Of a DNA stretch of 28,109 nucleotides, positions 1-7,652 are shown in pieces. Source of the stretch: JBECKQ01 sp040235375 (GTDB taxonomy: Bacteria; Planctomycetota; Phycisphaerae; UBA1845). The stretch spans positions 1-28,109 of the forward strand of contig JBECKQ010000179.1 of NCBI GenBank assembly GCA_040235375.1, written 5' to 3'. A program made the position numbers and the translations under genes. A model generated the notes under the pieces. That model saw only the letters and a list, made by a program, of their open reading frames with translations, was not told the origin of the DNA and made no database searches. Numbering within the stretch: position 1 is the first letter of the stretch; every line of letters begins with the position of its first letter.

Positions 1-596
1 GCGTACCCCAGCCATTCGAGGCCATCAAGTTGTGCGAGCCGGTGCTGGATCACCAGCGTATCCCATACTTGTTGCAGCGTGATCGGCTCGCCGTTGTGCT
101 CGGTTTCGTCGAAAAAGGCCACGCGAAGTGTGTTGCCGCCGAGGTCCTCCGCATTCCCTACGTGCAGTGGCTGGTGCAAATCACCGACGCAATGTGCCAG
201 CATGCGCAGGGCCGCCTTGCGAATCTCCGGCTCAACGTCCTGCGAGCGGAGGACGGCAGCGCACTTTCTAATTGTGGCAGTCACGCAGATGCCCGCCCGG
301 CAATCCCGATTCGAATCGAAGCTGTCGAACTCTTTAGAGAGATTGATGAAGTGCAGGTCATCGAGCCACTTGAATTCGTCCTGTCCGCGAACGCTGTCCA
401 TCCAGGTCGCTGCGTGCGAGAGCCGCTCGTAGCCGAGGATGACACGGACCGCGCTCCTGCTTGTGTCGCTCAGGCGGTGCCAGGCCATGTCAGCCGTGAT
501 CTGATGGCCTTCTTTTCCCCATGCCCAGGCGGCCTGTGGCAGCGCGACCAGCGCGATGACCAACGCGGTCAGCCAGGTTCGAATCGAACCGCCCAT
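1..596 (-). CDS. S1/P1-type zinc-dependent nuclease, secreted (partial, C-terminus outside window)
   Basis: The 198 visible residues match the S1/P1 nuclease family, which hydrolyses single-stranded nucleic acids with a three-zinc centre. A signal peptide (residues 1-25, ending AWA) is followed at once by W26-G-x-x-G-H31. In P1 nuclease the mature N-terminal Trp and this His bind zinc, so cleavage would create the active N-terminus and the protein should act outside the cytoplasm. Other ligands by P1 alignment: D67 (WMDSVR), H82 (LHFIN), H135 and D139 (HCVGD), H145 (HQPLH) and D179 (VWD). The residue expected to be His four positions before D179 is Gln (Q175). The ATG at 596 is preceded by AAGGGG about 7 nt upstream. 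The gene has its own candidate promoter and a palindrome in its leader. The C-terminal part is missing, so integrity cannot be judged. Confidence 0.9.
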   Translation of the reverse strand, partial: MGGSIRTWLTALVIALVALPQAAWAWGKEGHQITADMAWHRLSDTSRSAVRVILGYERLSHAATWMDSVRGQDEFKWLDDLHFINLSKEFDSFDSNRDCRAGICVTATIRKCAAVLRSQDVEPEIRKAALRMLAHCVGDLHQPLHVGNAEDLGGNTLRVAFFDETEHNGEPITLQQVWDTLVIQHRLAQLDGLEWLGY

Positions 597-619
597 GATG
601 TGCCCCTTTTTTTGATGTG

Positions 620-636
620 CCACGATGGCATCGTGG
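620..636. promoter_or_regulatory. 17-bp palindrome in the nuclease leader
   Basis: CCACGATG-G-CATCGTGG has perfect 8-base arms around one central base. It lies between the predicted transcription start (near 672) and the start codon (596). As DNA it looks like a dimeric regulator site. As RNA it could fold as a 6-bp stem with a 5-nt loop just before an A-run and the SD-like AAGGGG. No regulator is encoded nearby. Confidence 0.4.
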
Positions 637-679
637 ACTGAACGTGTTTCGAGGCGAAACGCCTGATGACCTAGTGACT

Positions 680-707
680 ATCATAAGTCTGATCGATGCC
701 GGATCAA
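680..707 (-). promoter_or_regulatory. Candidate sigma-70-like promoter for the S1/P1 nuclease gene
   Basis: On the minus strand a -35-like TTGATC (702-707) and a -10-like TATGAT (680-685, five of six consensus bases) are separated by 16 bp. Transcription would start near 672, giving a leader of about 75 nt that contains the palindrome at 620-636. The element was matched by eye only. Confidence 0.45.
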
Positions 708-853
708 GCATCAACTGCGCCTCCCTGATGGAAATTCGTACTGTCACGATCGATCAATCTGAGCCCGCCGGTCCCGATCCGTACCCAGCTTGTCGTAACG
801 CTCGGGCGCACCACGAACTAAATGACCGTGCGCGATTCGTGGCAACGGGATAA

Positions 854-888
854 GCGGCGGGCAGAGCCCGCCCTACAAGCCCGCCGCC
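854..888. repeat. REP-like GC inverted repeat
   Basis: GGCGGGC (856-862), loop AGA, GCCCGCC (866-872) is a perfect 7-bp stem. A second partner, GCCCGCCGC (879-887), can instead pair with GCGGCGGGC (854-862), so two mutually exclusive stems are possible. The unit 'GGCGGGC...GCCCGCCCTACA' resembles a short element I recall between genes in planctomycete and other GC-rich genomes. Only one copy is in this window, so its repeat status is inferred. Confidence 0.45.
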
Positions 889-960
889 ATCCGGCGCGTG
901 ATTGCGCACAGTCGTTTAGAAGGCGCATAACTTTTCAGTCTTCTGCAACTTACGGCGGTT

Positions 961-997
961 GACTGTCTCAAGACGGGCCACTTACAAGACAGTCTTG
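961..997. repeat. Inverted-repeat cluster downstream of the VanZ/LamG gene
   Basis: GACTGTCT (961-968) and AGACAGTC (987-994) are perfect 8-base inverted arms 18 bases apart. The right arm lies inside a second palindrome, CAAGAC-A-GTCTTG (985-997). The structure sits 65-100 bp past the stop of the gene at 1062. No U-tract follows on the minus strand, so an intrinsic terminator is uncertain. Confidence 0.35.
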
Positions 998-1061
998 ACT
1001 GGGACAAACAAGGCGGGTTCGCTGTGCGAGCCGTTGGACCCCCGCCGGTGCTTTGTGCCGC

Positions 1062-2600
1062 TCAGCCTGCCGGGCGGCATCGGGCGTCGAGGATTGCGAG
1101 CGCGACGACCGCCAGGCAGATCGTGAGCAGCGCGATCAGCCACGACGGGTGATAGGCGGTGACCACAAGCCTGATCAGCCAGCCCACTTCGATGAACATG
1201 TATGTCAGAAACGCCGTGACTACGATTCGCTGAAAGCGACTCGACCACGCGAGGAGGCCGCCAAGCGCGACGGTCACGGGCACTGCGATCAGGAATGCGC
1301 CGGTGAATTGACTCGCCCCACTGTGGCCCAGACCCCACACGGCGCCCGGCGTTTTGTACTCGACAGAGAAGGGTTGGGCGCGGCCTTTCACGTACAGGCG
1401 CGTGCGGCGGCCGTCATACGTCACGATCGCGTGCTGCAGCCCATCGTCCAACACCGGCTGTCTCACGACCAGCGCGGGATAGATGCCGTTCAGGCCGGAC
1501 ACGGTGTTGCGGACGCGCACTTCCAACCCGTTGGCGATCTGCCCGATCATGAAGAAGCGCATATACGGATCAGTCGAGATGCTCACGATCCGCGCGGGGC
1601 CTGACTGAACCAGGTTGGCCGGACGAAAAACCACCTCGACGCTGAAGCGTCCGGCGGCAACGATCGCGTTGATGAGTGCCTGCGGCGGTGCAGCCGTCTC
1701 GATTGTCGTCGCACGCTTGATGAGCAGGCCGCCATCGGGAAGCCAGGTTGTCGCGTCCGGCTGCGCGATTGCCAGCGGCGGCACGTCGAGTCTTCCCTGC
1801 GGGCGCAGTCCGCTTGTGGCACCATCGGTGAAGTCCCATCCGGTCAGGAAGCCCATCGCTTCTCGATGTTCGCCTTCGAGCAGTAGGCGCGATGATGTAA
1901 ATCGAGAGCTGATCTCGTCCGGCGTCAGCGCGTGGTCGTAGAACGCGAGCGATCGAATCTCGCCGAGCCAGGGGCGGTCGCCGGTTCGCTCGTTGCCGAT
2001 CAGCAACGGATATGGGCGATTCCATGAAGCGAGCGGCACCGGCAGATCAGACGGCGCCAGCAGCATGGCGATCCAGGCGGCCATCAGCACGGGCAGCGCC
2101 GCGGCGAGAACGGTTCGCTCGTGTCGTCCGTACCAGCGCCCCACGGCGGCGCCGGCGCCCCGAAGCAACGAGGCGGCAACAACGCCGACGAAACTTCCCA
2201 GCACGTTGACCACCCAATCGTCGATCTCCCCCGAATGCGGCGACGGCATGAGGACCTGATACGTCTCGATCGCGGTGCAGATGCACAACGCAGTCAGCAG
2301 GCAGCGCGCGATCCGCCGCCGTGTCGGCGTCCGCCGGCTGAATGCGAACAGACCCGCGCCGAGCAGCAGGAAGCCGCCAACGTGCGCGAGCGACTGCCAC
2401 GGCTCCTGCGCGATCTGAGCAAGGTCAACGAAGCCGTGCAGGCGGGCGCTCAGACTTGTTGCCGCCTCCCAGTTTTCGAAGGGCGACAGGCTGGCGATGA
2501 TCACGTCGGCGACGACGATCAGGCCCACGACGCGAGCGAGCGACCAATAGGGGCGGCGCAGCGTTGTTCGCGTGGGTGTCTCGGCCGGTGCGTCCGCCAT
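1062..2600 (-). CDS. VanZ-like membrane protein fused to a LamG/concanavalin-like domain
   Basis: 512 residues from ATG at 2600; an in-frame TTG two codons earlier is a less likely start. Residues 21-150 form a VanZ-like multi-span domain with the family signature E112-x-x-Q115 and D127-D128 followed by N132. Another membrane span lies at about 164-183. A large extracytoplasmic LamG-like region follows (about 190-430): its jelly-roll opening is at 255-345 and its conserved W/H-x-x-TYDG-x-x-x-x-LYV-x-G stretch at about 387-406. Two more spans lie at about 433-453 and 458-505. The usual last LamG segment (LLIGN...G-x-I...YD-x-ALT-x-x-EI) is at 199-230, before the rest of the domain, suggesting circular permutation. 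Known VanZ proteins affect glycopeptide susceptibility, but this family is broad and I assign no substrate. Confidence 0.75.
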   Translation of the reverse strand: MADAPAETPTRTTLRRPYWSLARVVGLIVVADVIIASLSPFENWEAATSLSARLHGFVDLAQIAQEPWQSLAHVGGFLLLGAGLFAFSRRTPTRRRIARCLLTALCICTAIETYQVLMPSPHSGEIDDWVVNVLGSFVGVVAASLLRGAGAAVGRWYGRHERTVLAAALPVLMAAWIAMLLAPSDLPVPLASWNRPYPLLIGNERTGDRPWLGEIRSLAFYDHALTPDEISSRFTSSRLLLEGEHREAMGFLTGWDFTDGATSGLRPQGRLDVPPLAIAQPDATTWLPDGGLLIKRATTIETAAPPQALINAIVAAGRFSVEVVFRPANLVQSGPARIVSISTDPYMRFFMIGQIANGLEVRVRNTVSGLNGIYPALVVRQPVLDDGLQHAIVTYDGRRTRLYVKGRAQPFSVEYKTPGAVWGLGHSGASQFTGAFLIAVPVTVALGGLLAWSSRFQRIVVTAFLTYMFIEVGWLIRLVVTAYHPSWLIALLTICLAVVALAILDARCRPAG

Positions 2601-2783
2601 GGGCAATCCGCTATGCGTGCTGATATCCGGTTCGCGGCGGTGTGCATCGTAGCCGAACGGATGTGGCCATCAACGCGGCGTTTTCGCACGGGCAAGATAT
2701 GTCGGCGCGTCGATCATACCAGGAATGGCCCGTGCGCGGGACGTGATTCAAGCAACGGCGAGGTTGGCAGGTCCGCCGCGAGA

Positions 2784-3449
2784 CTATCGCGCGTACACGA
2801 CGAGGCAGCCCGCGGCGCGGTCGTGCAGCGCCTGGCGGCGGGCCGTCCACAGCGGCATGAGGTAGCCCATCCCCAGCGTGAGTACGGAGAAACTCTTGGC
2901 CAGATTGCGCCATGACGACTTCGCAAAAGTAATCCGCTGGCCGTTCAGGTCGACGACCTTGATCCCCATCATCATCTTGCCCGGCGTGGCCTGCCAGACC
3001 GAACTCTCCAGCCAGACACTGTAGACGAGGGCCAGCGCGCCGCCGATCGCGAGCGGGCCGATCATGGCCGCGGCGATCGTGGCGGTGTTCAGGCTGTGCA
3101 GGAGCATTCCGGCGAAGAACGAGTCGATGAACATGGCCGCGATCTGCAATATGAAGAAGTCGATAATCGCGGCGATGGCCCGGGAAGTGAAGCTCGCGTA
3201 ACGCAGACTTGCGGCCGCAGATGCTGCTCCAGCCTGCGCCGAAAGAAACGGCGACATCGCCTCGCCGCCAGGGACCGGGCGCGCGATCCCCGCCGGTCGA
3301 GGCCATGCTTCGCCGCAGCGAGCAGTCTGATCAAGTGTACAGACCGACTGCTCAGCCGAATTGTCGTCCACGGGCATCGCATTTCCACGCAGGTGCTGCA
3401 ACTTCCGGATCTCCTGCTGTCGGCGGTCGTTCGGGCTGAGGGGCCCCAT
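2784..3449 (-). CDS. RDD family membrane protein
   Basis: 221 residues. The C-terminal part is an RDD domain: R90 and D97 in the first membrane span (about 91-115), a second span at 123-148, the conserved stretch W-Q-A-T-P-G-K at 152-158 leading to MGIKVVD, a third hydrophobic segment at 184-202 and a final H-D pair at 209-210. RDD proteins are small integral membrane proteins; some have been linked to ion transport, but most are uncharacterised. The first 80 residues are polar, match nothing I recognise, and begin with an Arg/Gln-rich segment. The ATG at 3449 has only a weak ribosome site (GGGA very close), so M25 or M65 remain possible starts. No promoter is obvious upstream. Confidence 0.7.
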   Translation of the reverse strand: MGPLSPNDRRQQEIRKLQHLRGNAMPVDDNSAEQSVCTLDQTARCGEAWPRPAGIARPVPGGEAMSPFLSAQAGAASAAASLRYASFTSRAIAAIIDFFILQIAAMFIDSFFAGMLLHSLNTATIAAAMIGPLAIGGALALVYSVWLESSVWQATPGKMMMGIKVVDLNGQRITFAKSSWRNLAKSFSVLTLGMGYLMPLWTARRQALHDRAAGCLVVYAR

Positions 3450-3835
3450 GATCCCAGTCTACGATATGCGTGGACGCCGCTTCGTCGCACTCGCGCAATC
3501 GCTCATGCCTCGATGGGACGCTGTTCACTCAGAATCGAGATGTTCAACGCCGCGTCGGATGACCGGTTTTAACGACTGACCTGGACCCCCCATGCGCCCA
3601 GGCAACGACGTGCCGCCGATATGCTGACCGCAGGGCCTTCAAATGCATCGTTGATGTCAATGCTGCGATCGAGTGTGGAACACTACGTTCGGCGCAGGCG
3701 CCGCTTGCAAACGCGTGCGTCCGCTAACGCCGATTGGCCCTTCCTCTCTGGCAACGATAGAAACCCAGCACGGCCATAACGAGCGACAGGAGGGAAGAAC
3801 CATCAACGGAACGGATGAGATTCAGCAGTGCCGGG
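3450..3835. other. Intergenic region, no credible gene
   Basis: 386 bp between the RDD gene and the stop of the saccharopine-dehydrogenase-like gene. I see a small GC palindrome (CGGCGC-AG-GCGCCG, 3690-3703) and no U-tract terminator, RNA gene or convincing reading frame. The RDD promoter must lie here, but I could not find boxes I trust. Confidence 0.5.
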
Positions 3836-5137
3836 TCACGCCAGATACTGCTGCATGTAGGCGTACTTCTCGGTGAGCCGGCCCTTGTGCAGAATCGCCG
3901 CGCGTTTCAGCGGACCGGGCAGGGCCCACGACGCGAAATCGCCAGACGGATCGGCCGCCGCCAGACCGGGAATCAGGTCGACCAGGGCGTTGCTGAAGGT
4001 CTCGGAGGCCTCGCGCGGGAGTTCGGCCGGCAGGATATCGACGGCCAGGATCACCGGCCCGCGCCCCGAAAACCCCTCGCGTGTCTGGTTCTGATCGACG
4101 TCGAAGACGTACACGGGGCTGCCCGGATCGGTCGGATGGACGGTGCACTCGATGCTCCCCTCCGGATCGCAGGAGATGTCGCCGATCACCACCAGCCGCG
4201 GCTTCTCGCCGTTGGCGTAGAGCCGCTTGACCGCCTCCCTGGTCACCAGGCGCGGGTATCGCGGCGTCCAGTAGATGCAGTTGATCAGCATCGTCAGATG
4301 CGGCAGATACCGGTCGAACACGCCGCGGTACTTCTCCGGATGATCGTAATAGTGCTGAAGCTCGAACCGTGCCGACGCCTCGACGGGCTCCACCATGTGC
4401 TTTTCCTTGAACACGACCTTGAAGAAGCGTCCATCGCCCTGTCGCACGTCGATCTGTGCCAGCGCCTCCGGGGTCACCAACTCCGGCTCGAAGATGTCGA
4501 ATATCTCCTGTGCCCCTTGCGATACGTGGCCATAGCCGGCGAAGCCGCATACCACCGGCCCGCAGCCGGCCAGCGCGTTCGTGCGGCGGACCTCCGCGGC
4601 AATCCGCCCCAGGTGATCCTGCGCAGCGGCAAGGCTGTCGTAGGCATGCGCCGGCCGCGCCGCGGCCAGCGGCGTGTCGCGGCCTTCCCGCTTCAGGCGC
4701 TGCCCGAACGCCCATAACGAGTCGATCATGCCCGCCAGGCCCGCATGCACGCCGAAGAACACGAGCCGCCGGCCCATCTCGTCCGTGATCGTCTCGTAGT
4801 CGATCAGGTTGCACTCGAACTCCATCATCCGCCGCAACATGCCCATGTTGTACACCTGGCCCTTGATCGTGTGCGAGAAGAACACATACGTCTTGCCCTT
4901 CTCGAACACCTGCGCGGGGATCTCCTTTACGCCGAGAACAACCGGGCAGGCGCTCAGGTCTTCGGTCATGATCGCCCCGGCGGCGGCGCACTCGGCATCG
5001 GTGTAGATCCGCTGCGGGGACGGCTGAATGTGAAACTCGATCTGGTGGGTCTCCGTCAGCCTGGCGATATGCCCGGGTACAAGCGGCATGCGCCGTTCCC
5101 ACATGCTTTTGTCTTCGCGCCGAATGCCGATCTTCAC
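3836..5137 (-). CDS. Lysine-ketoglutarate reductase / saccharopine dehydrogenase-like protein (LOR domain, free-standing)
   Basis: 433 residues from GTG at 5137, chosen because GGAGGT lies 5 nt upstream and because the family motif starts right there (KIGIRREDKSxWERRxPLxP, residues 2-21). The whole protein follows the lysine-ketoglutarate reductase half of the bifunctional aminoadipic-semialdehyde synthase: FFSHTIK at 86-92, the Rossmann-like glycine stretch G198-F-A-G-Y-G-H-V-S-Q-G-A-Q at 198-210, LINCIYW at 284-290 followed by PRLVT, and IGDISCDPEGSIE at 318-330. That enzyme joins lysine and 2-oxoglutarate to saccharopine with NADPH. No saccharopine-oxidising half is fused or adjacent, so substrate and direction are unproven. 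It is a single-gene unit with a candidate promoter at 5181-5209. Confidence 0.85.
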   Translation of the reverse strand: MKIGIRREDKSMWERRMPLVPGHIARLTETHQIEFHIQPSPQRIYTDAECAAAGAIMTEDLSACPVVLGVKEIPAQVFEKGKTYVFFSHTIKGQVYNMGMLRRMMEFECNLIDYETITDEMGRRLVFFGVHAGLAGMIDSLWAFGQRLKREGRDTPLAAARPAHAYDSLAAAQDHLGRIAAEVRRTNALAGCGPVVCGFAGYGHVSQGAQEIFDIFEPELVTPEALAQIDVRQGDGRFFKVVFKEKHMVEPVEASARFELQHYYDHPEKYRGVFDRYLPHLTMLINCIYWTPRYPRLVTREAVKRLYANGEKPRLVVIGDISCDPEGSIECTVHPTDPGSPVYVFDVDQNQTREGFSGRGPVILAVDILPAELPREASETFSNALVDLIPGLAAADPSGDFASWALPGPLKRAAILHKGRLTEKYAYMQQYLA

Positions 5138-5180
5138 TGCAAACCTCCGCTTTACGGTGGTGGAAAGAATCGAGAAGCCG

Positions 5181-5209
5181 ATCGTAGGTATGCCGGCGGA
5201 ACCGGTCAA
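5181..5209 (-). promoter_or_regulatory. Candidate promoter for the LKR-like gene
   Basis: Minus-strand TTGACC (5204-5209, five of six consensus) and TACGAT (5181-5186, four of six) are 17 bp apart. Predicted start near 5174 gives a leader of about 36 nt ending in the GGAGGT ribosome site of the gene at 5137. Confidence 0.5.
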
Positions 5210-5324
5210 GCAGCCGCCCGCGGGCGTGTGCGGCCGTCTGGCGCGGCGCGTACCAAGTGCCACGGTCCGGCGTCACCCAGCAAAGCCGTGGTGCGCCCGG
5301 CGTCGATCCAAGCCGGAAAAGAAC

Positions 5325-5361
5325 AAAGGCGCTGCGACCTCACCGATCGCAGCGCCTTTTT
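5325..5361 (-). terminator. Intrinsic terminator of the RS-rich TPR gene (possibly bidirectional)
   Basis: Arms 5325-5337 and 5347-5359 form a perfect 13-bp stem (5' AAAGGCGCTGCGA) with a 9-nt loop. Read on the minus strand it begins 28 nt after the stop codon at 5389 and is followed by the U-rich stretch TTTGTTCTTTT. The plus strand also ends in five Ts, so it could work both ways. This is the clearest terminator in the window. Confidence 0.88.
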
Positions 5362-5388
5362 GCGTGAATGCTGCTTCTCGTCTCCCGC

Positions 5389-7410
5389 TCAGAAGGACGG
5401 CGGCTGCGTCACACCAGCCGGCGCCGACGACGGCGCTTCCTCGACCGGCTGGGACGCGCTCTCTCGTTGCATCGCCTGCTGGAGCGTGACCGCCCGGATC
5501 GCCGCGTCGCGCATCAGCATCGTCAACAGGTCTTTGCCGTGCTCTTCCGCCTGCTGGGAGAAAATCTGCTTGGCCTGCTCGGGCTCGCCGGACGCGTACC
5601 GAATGAAGCCCGCCAGGAACCAGCCGTCGGCGTCTTCCTTGTCCTTGGCCAGGTGCTCGTCGAGCTTCGCCAACTGCTGCTTGAGATCGTCCGGGTTCTT
5701 GTACATCTGATAGATGTCCACCGGCTGGTCGATCAGGGTCGGATCCGCGGTCAACGCCTGACGGATTGAAAGCGCCGCCACCATGTAGTCGCCCGTCGCG
5801 AAGTGAGCGTAGCCGTAGAGCATCATCAGCTCCGGATCGTTCGGCATCGCCAGCATGGCCCGCACGAATTCGCGCCGGGCCAGATCATACTCGCCGTTGG
5901 CGAATGCCTGCATGCCGAGCTCATAATGCGACTCGGCGGCGCCGGGCACGTTCGCCGCGCCCTCCATTCCCTCCTCCGGCAGCGGCACGACCTGGCGCGG
6001 ATTTACGAAAACGCTCGAGTTGGTCGCTTCGCCGGGCGACAGGCCGTTGTAGTAGTTCGTTACGTAGTTCTCAACGTACGGCTGCCCATAGTTGTAGGCA
6101 TAGTAGTCCGGGAAGAGCCCCGCGTAGTTCCACGTGTCCCAGCACCAGCCGAACGACGTCGGCCAGAAGGACGAGTAAACCACCGGGTAGTAGGCCGGCT
6201 GGCACCACGAATACCGGCGGTGGAAGCCAAAGCGACCCGGAAAGAACCGTGCCCCGTGATCATGCAGCCGGTCAAAGCAGTTCCGCCAGCCGAAGCGGAC
6301 GCGAACGCCCGCCGAGATGTCGGAGTCATGGAAAAGCGCGGGTCGCCTGCCGCCGCCGTGACGCCCTTCCCCGATCCGGTATCCGTACGGAATGCCGAAC
6401 GCCCGCGGCCCGTAGCCGTTTCGAGACAGCCAGTTGAGCCGATCGGGGGCGTTGTCGAGCCGATCATACATGCCCTGGTACGACCGCCGGATCCCTTCCG
6501 GCGCATTCAACGGCGATATTCCGCCGCGCGTCGCGATAGCGCCCGCCACGCCCCGACCGATCGAGCCGAACGCGCCGCCCGAACGGCGCTCGCCGCGCAC
6601 CGCAGCGCTGCTTCGTTGTCCTGCCGGCTCACGCCGTGCGCCGAAGCCGCCTCGATCAGAGCCGATCGCATACGCCGGCACCCGGATCCCCGAACGGGAC
6701 CAGCGCGATTCCCCCTGCGTCGCGGATGATCGCGGTGTCACGAACAAGTTGCCCGAACGCCGCGGCTCTGATGACACGCTGCCGCTTCTGCGGCCGATGG
6801 CGTCACGGCCGAAGCGCGACGGCGTCCGGTCCGCCAGCTCACCGCGGTAAATCGAAGGCCTCCGGATGACCGATCGACCTTCGTTCGCCGAGCTGGAACG
6901 CCCGATCGACCCGCGGTTGTACGGCGTACGCGTGATGATGGTCGGCGAACGCCGCTCCCCACGGTTGATTGACGATGAGGACGATCGACTCGTGATCCGC
7001 CCGCTGTACCCAATGTTGGCACCGCGGCTGGATATGCCGGATGGCCTCCGTCCGGCACGGATCGCCGACCGGCTCGACGACCGGCCTGAGAATCCTCGCA
7101 CTCCAGAGCCGCGACTGATGGTCGGTCGCCCCACCGCCCGGCTACGGCTGAATGCCGAGCGGCCTGCGCTCGACGGGCCGATGCGTCCTGCCGAGCGTCC
7201 AATCGACCGCGAAATACCGCTTGACCGACGGCCGACAGAAACGCGGCTCGATCGCGCCCGCGAAGCGGTGCGATGCCCACTGAAGCTCCGTGAAACCCGC
7301 GTGGAATGCGAGCTCCGCCGCCCCTGGGCCTGAACATTCCCCGACCACGCCGCCAAGGCAAAAAGGCTAATCGCTAACGCAAATGACCGTTTGAACTTTC
7401 CGCTTATCAT
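5389..7410 (-). CDS. Exported Arg/Ser-rich protein with C-terminal TPR repeats
   Basis: 673 residues from ATG at 7410, preceded by GAGGAG 7 nt away; a TTG five codons upstream overlaps that ribosome site and is rejected. A signal peptide (about 1-28, ending VQA) leads into some 280 residues dominated by Arg, Ser and Gly with irregular GRS/SRS motifs, probably disordered and strongly basic. Residues about 320-470 are rich in Tyr, Trp and Phe and hold a few Cys. From about 490 to 640 come TPR-like helical pairs (e.g. YELGMQAFANGEYDLARREF, then LYGYAHFATGDYMVAALSI and WFLAGFIRYASGEPEQAKQIF), which usually bind proteins. The tail is Ser/Pro-rich. The gene stands alone between a promoter (7468-7496) and a terminator (5325-5361). 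I do not recognise a specific function; an envelope-associated scaffold is a guess. Confidence 0.75.
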   Translation of the reverse strand: MISGKFKRSFALAISLFALAAWSGNVQAQGRRSSHSTRVSRSFSGHRTASRARSSRVSVGRRSSGISRSIGRSAGRIGPSSAGRSAFSRSRAVGRPTISRGSGVRGFSGRSSSRSAIRAGRRPSGISSRGANIGYSGRITSRSSSSSINRGERRSPTIITRTPYNRGSIGRSSSANEGRSVIRRPSIYRGELADRTPSRFGRDAIGRRSGSVSSEPRRSGNLFVTPRSSATQGESRWSRSGIRVPAYAIGSDRGGFGARREPAGQRSSAAVRGERRSGGAFGSIGRGVAGAIATRGGISPLNAPEGIRRSYQGMYDRLDNAPDRLNWLSRNGYGPRAFGIPYGYRIGEGRHGGGRRPALFHDSDISAGVRVRFGWRNCFDRLHDHGARFFPGRFGFHRRYSWCQPAYYPVVYSSFWPTSFGWCWDTWNYAGLFPDYYAYNYGQPYVENYVTNYYNGLSPGEATNSSVFVNPRQVVPLPEEGMEGAANVPGAAESHYELGMQAFANGEYDLARREFVRAMLAMPNDPELMMLYGYAHFATGDYMVAALSIRQALTADPTLIDQPVDIYQMYKNPDDLKQQLAKLDEHLAKDKEDADGWFLAGFIRYASGEPEQAKQIFSQQAEEHGKDLLTMLMRDAAIRAVTLQQAMQRESASQPVEEAPSSAPAGVTQPPSF

Positions 7411-7467
7411 GGCGCGTCTCCTCAAGCGCTCCCCTTCCCAGGGCCCAAAGAAAGTTCACTCATGTTA

Positions 7468-7496
7468 AATATATCGCCGAAGCGAAAGAAACGCAA
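7468..7496 (-). promoter_or_regulatory. Candidate promoter for the RS-rich TPR gene
   Basis: Minus-strand TTGCGT (7491-7496) and TATATT (7468-7473, five of six -10 bases) are separated by 17 bp in a locally AT-rich spot. The leader would be about 50 nt. The -35 match is poor. Confidence 0.4.
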
Positions 7497-7562
7497 GCGG
7501 ATTCGATCGCTCGCCTTAATTCTGTTGCTTTATCTCGGCCACGAGACGGCAAGAAGGGCACT

Positions 7563-7581
7563 CGGCCGGCATGTCCGGCCG
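7563..7581. repeat. GC stem-loop downstream of the HAD gene
   Basis: CGGCCGG (7563-7569), loop CATGT, CCGGCCG (7575-7581) is a perfect 7-bp stem. The string CGGCCGGCATG occurs twice, at 7563 and 7576. It lies about 70 nt past the HAD stop at 7653 and may help end the operon, but it has no U-tract. Confidence 0.35.
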
Positions 7582-7652
7582 GCATGAAATTGCTTTTCAG
7601 GCGTCCCCTGAACGGCGAGCGGCAAGGGCCCGGTTTCCGTCCGAGGCGTCCC

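Larger units (their letters stand above)
597..1061. other. Intergenic region, no credible gene
   Basis: This 465-bp stretch separates the nuclease gene from the VanZ/LamG gene, both on the minus strand. It holds the nuclease promoter and palindrome (620-707), a REP-like inverted repeat (854-888) and a second inverted-repeat cluster (961-997). Open frames here are short, lack ribosome sites and resemble no family I know. Confidence 0.6.

Noticed and set aside
617..853. 78-codon plus-strand frame in the 597-1061 gap
   Set aside because: No ribosome site, no recognisable sequence, and it covers the nuclease promoter region.
3822..5276. Alternative minus-strand frame (484 codons) over the LKR-like gene
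   Set aside because: Arg/Gly/Asp-rich frame-shifted reading of the same DNA; the other frame matches a known family end to end.
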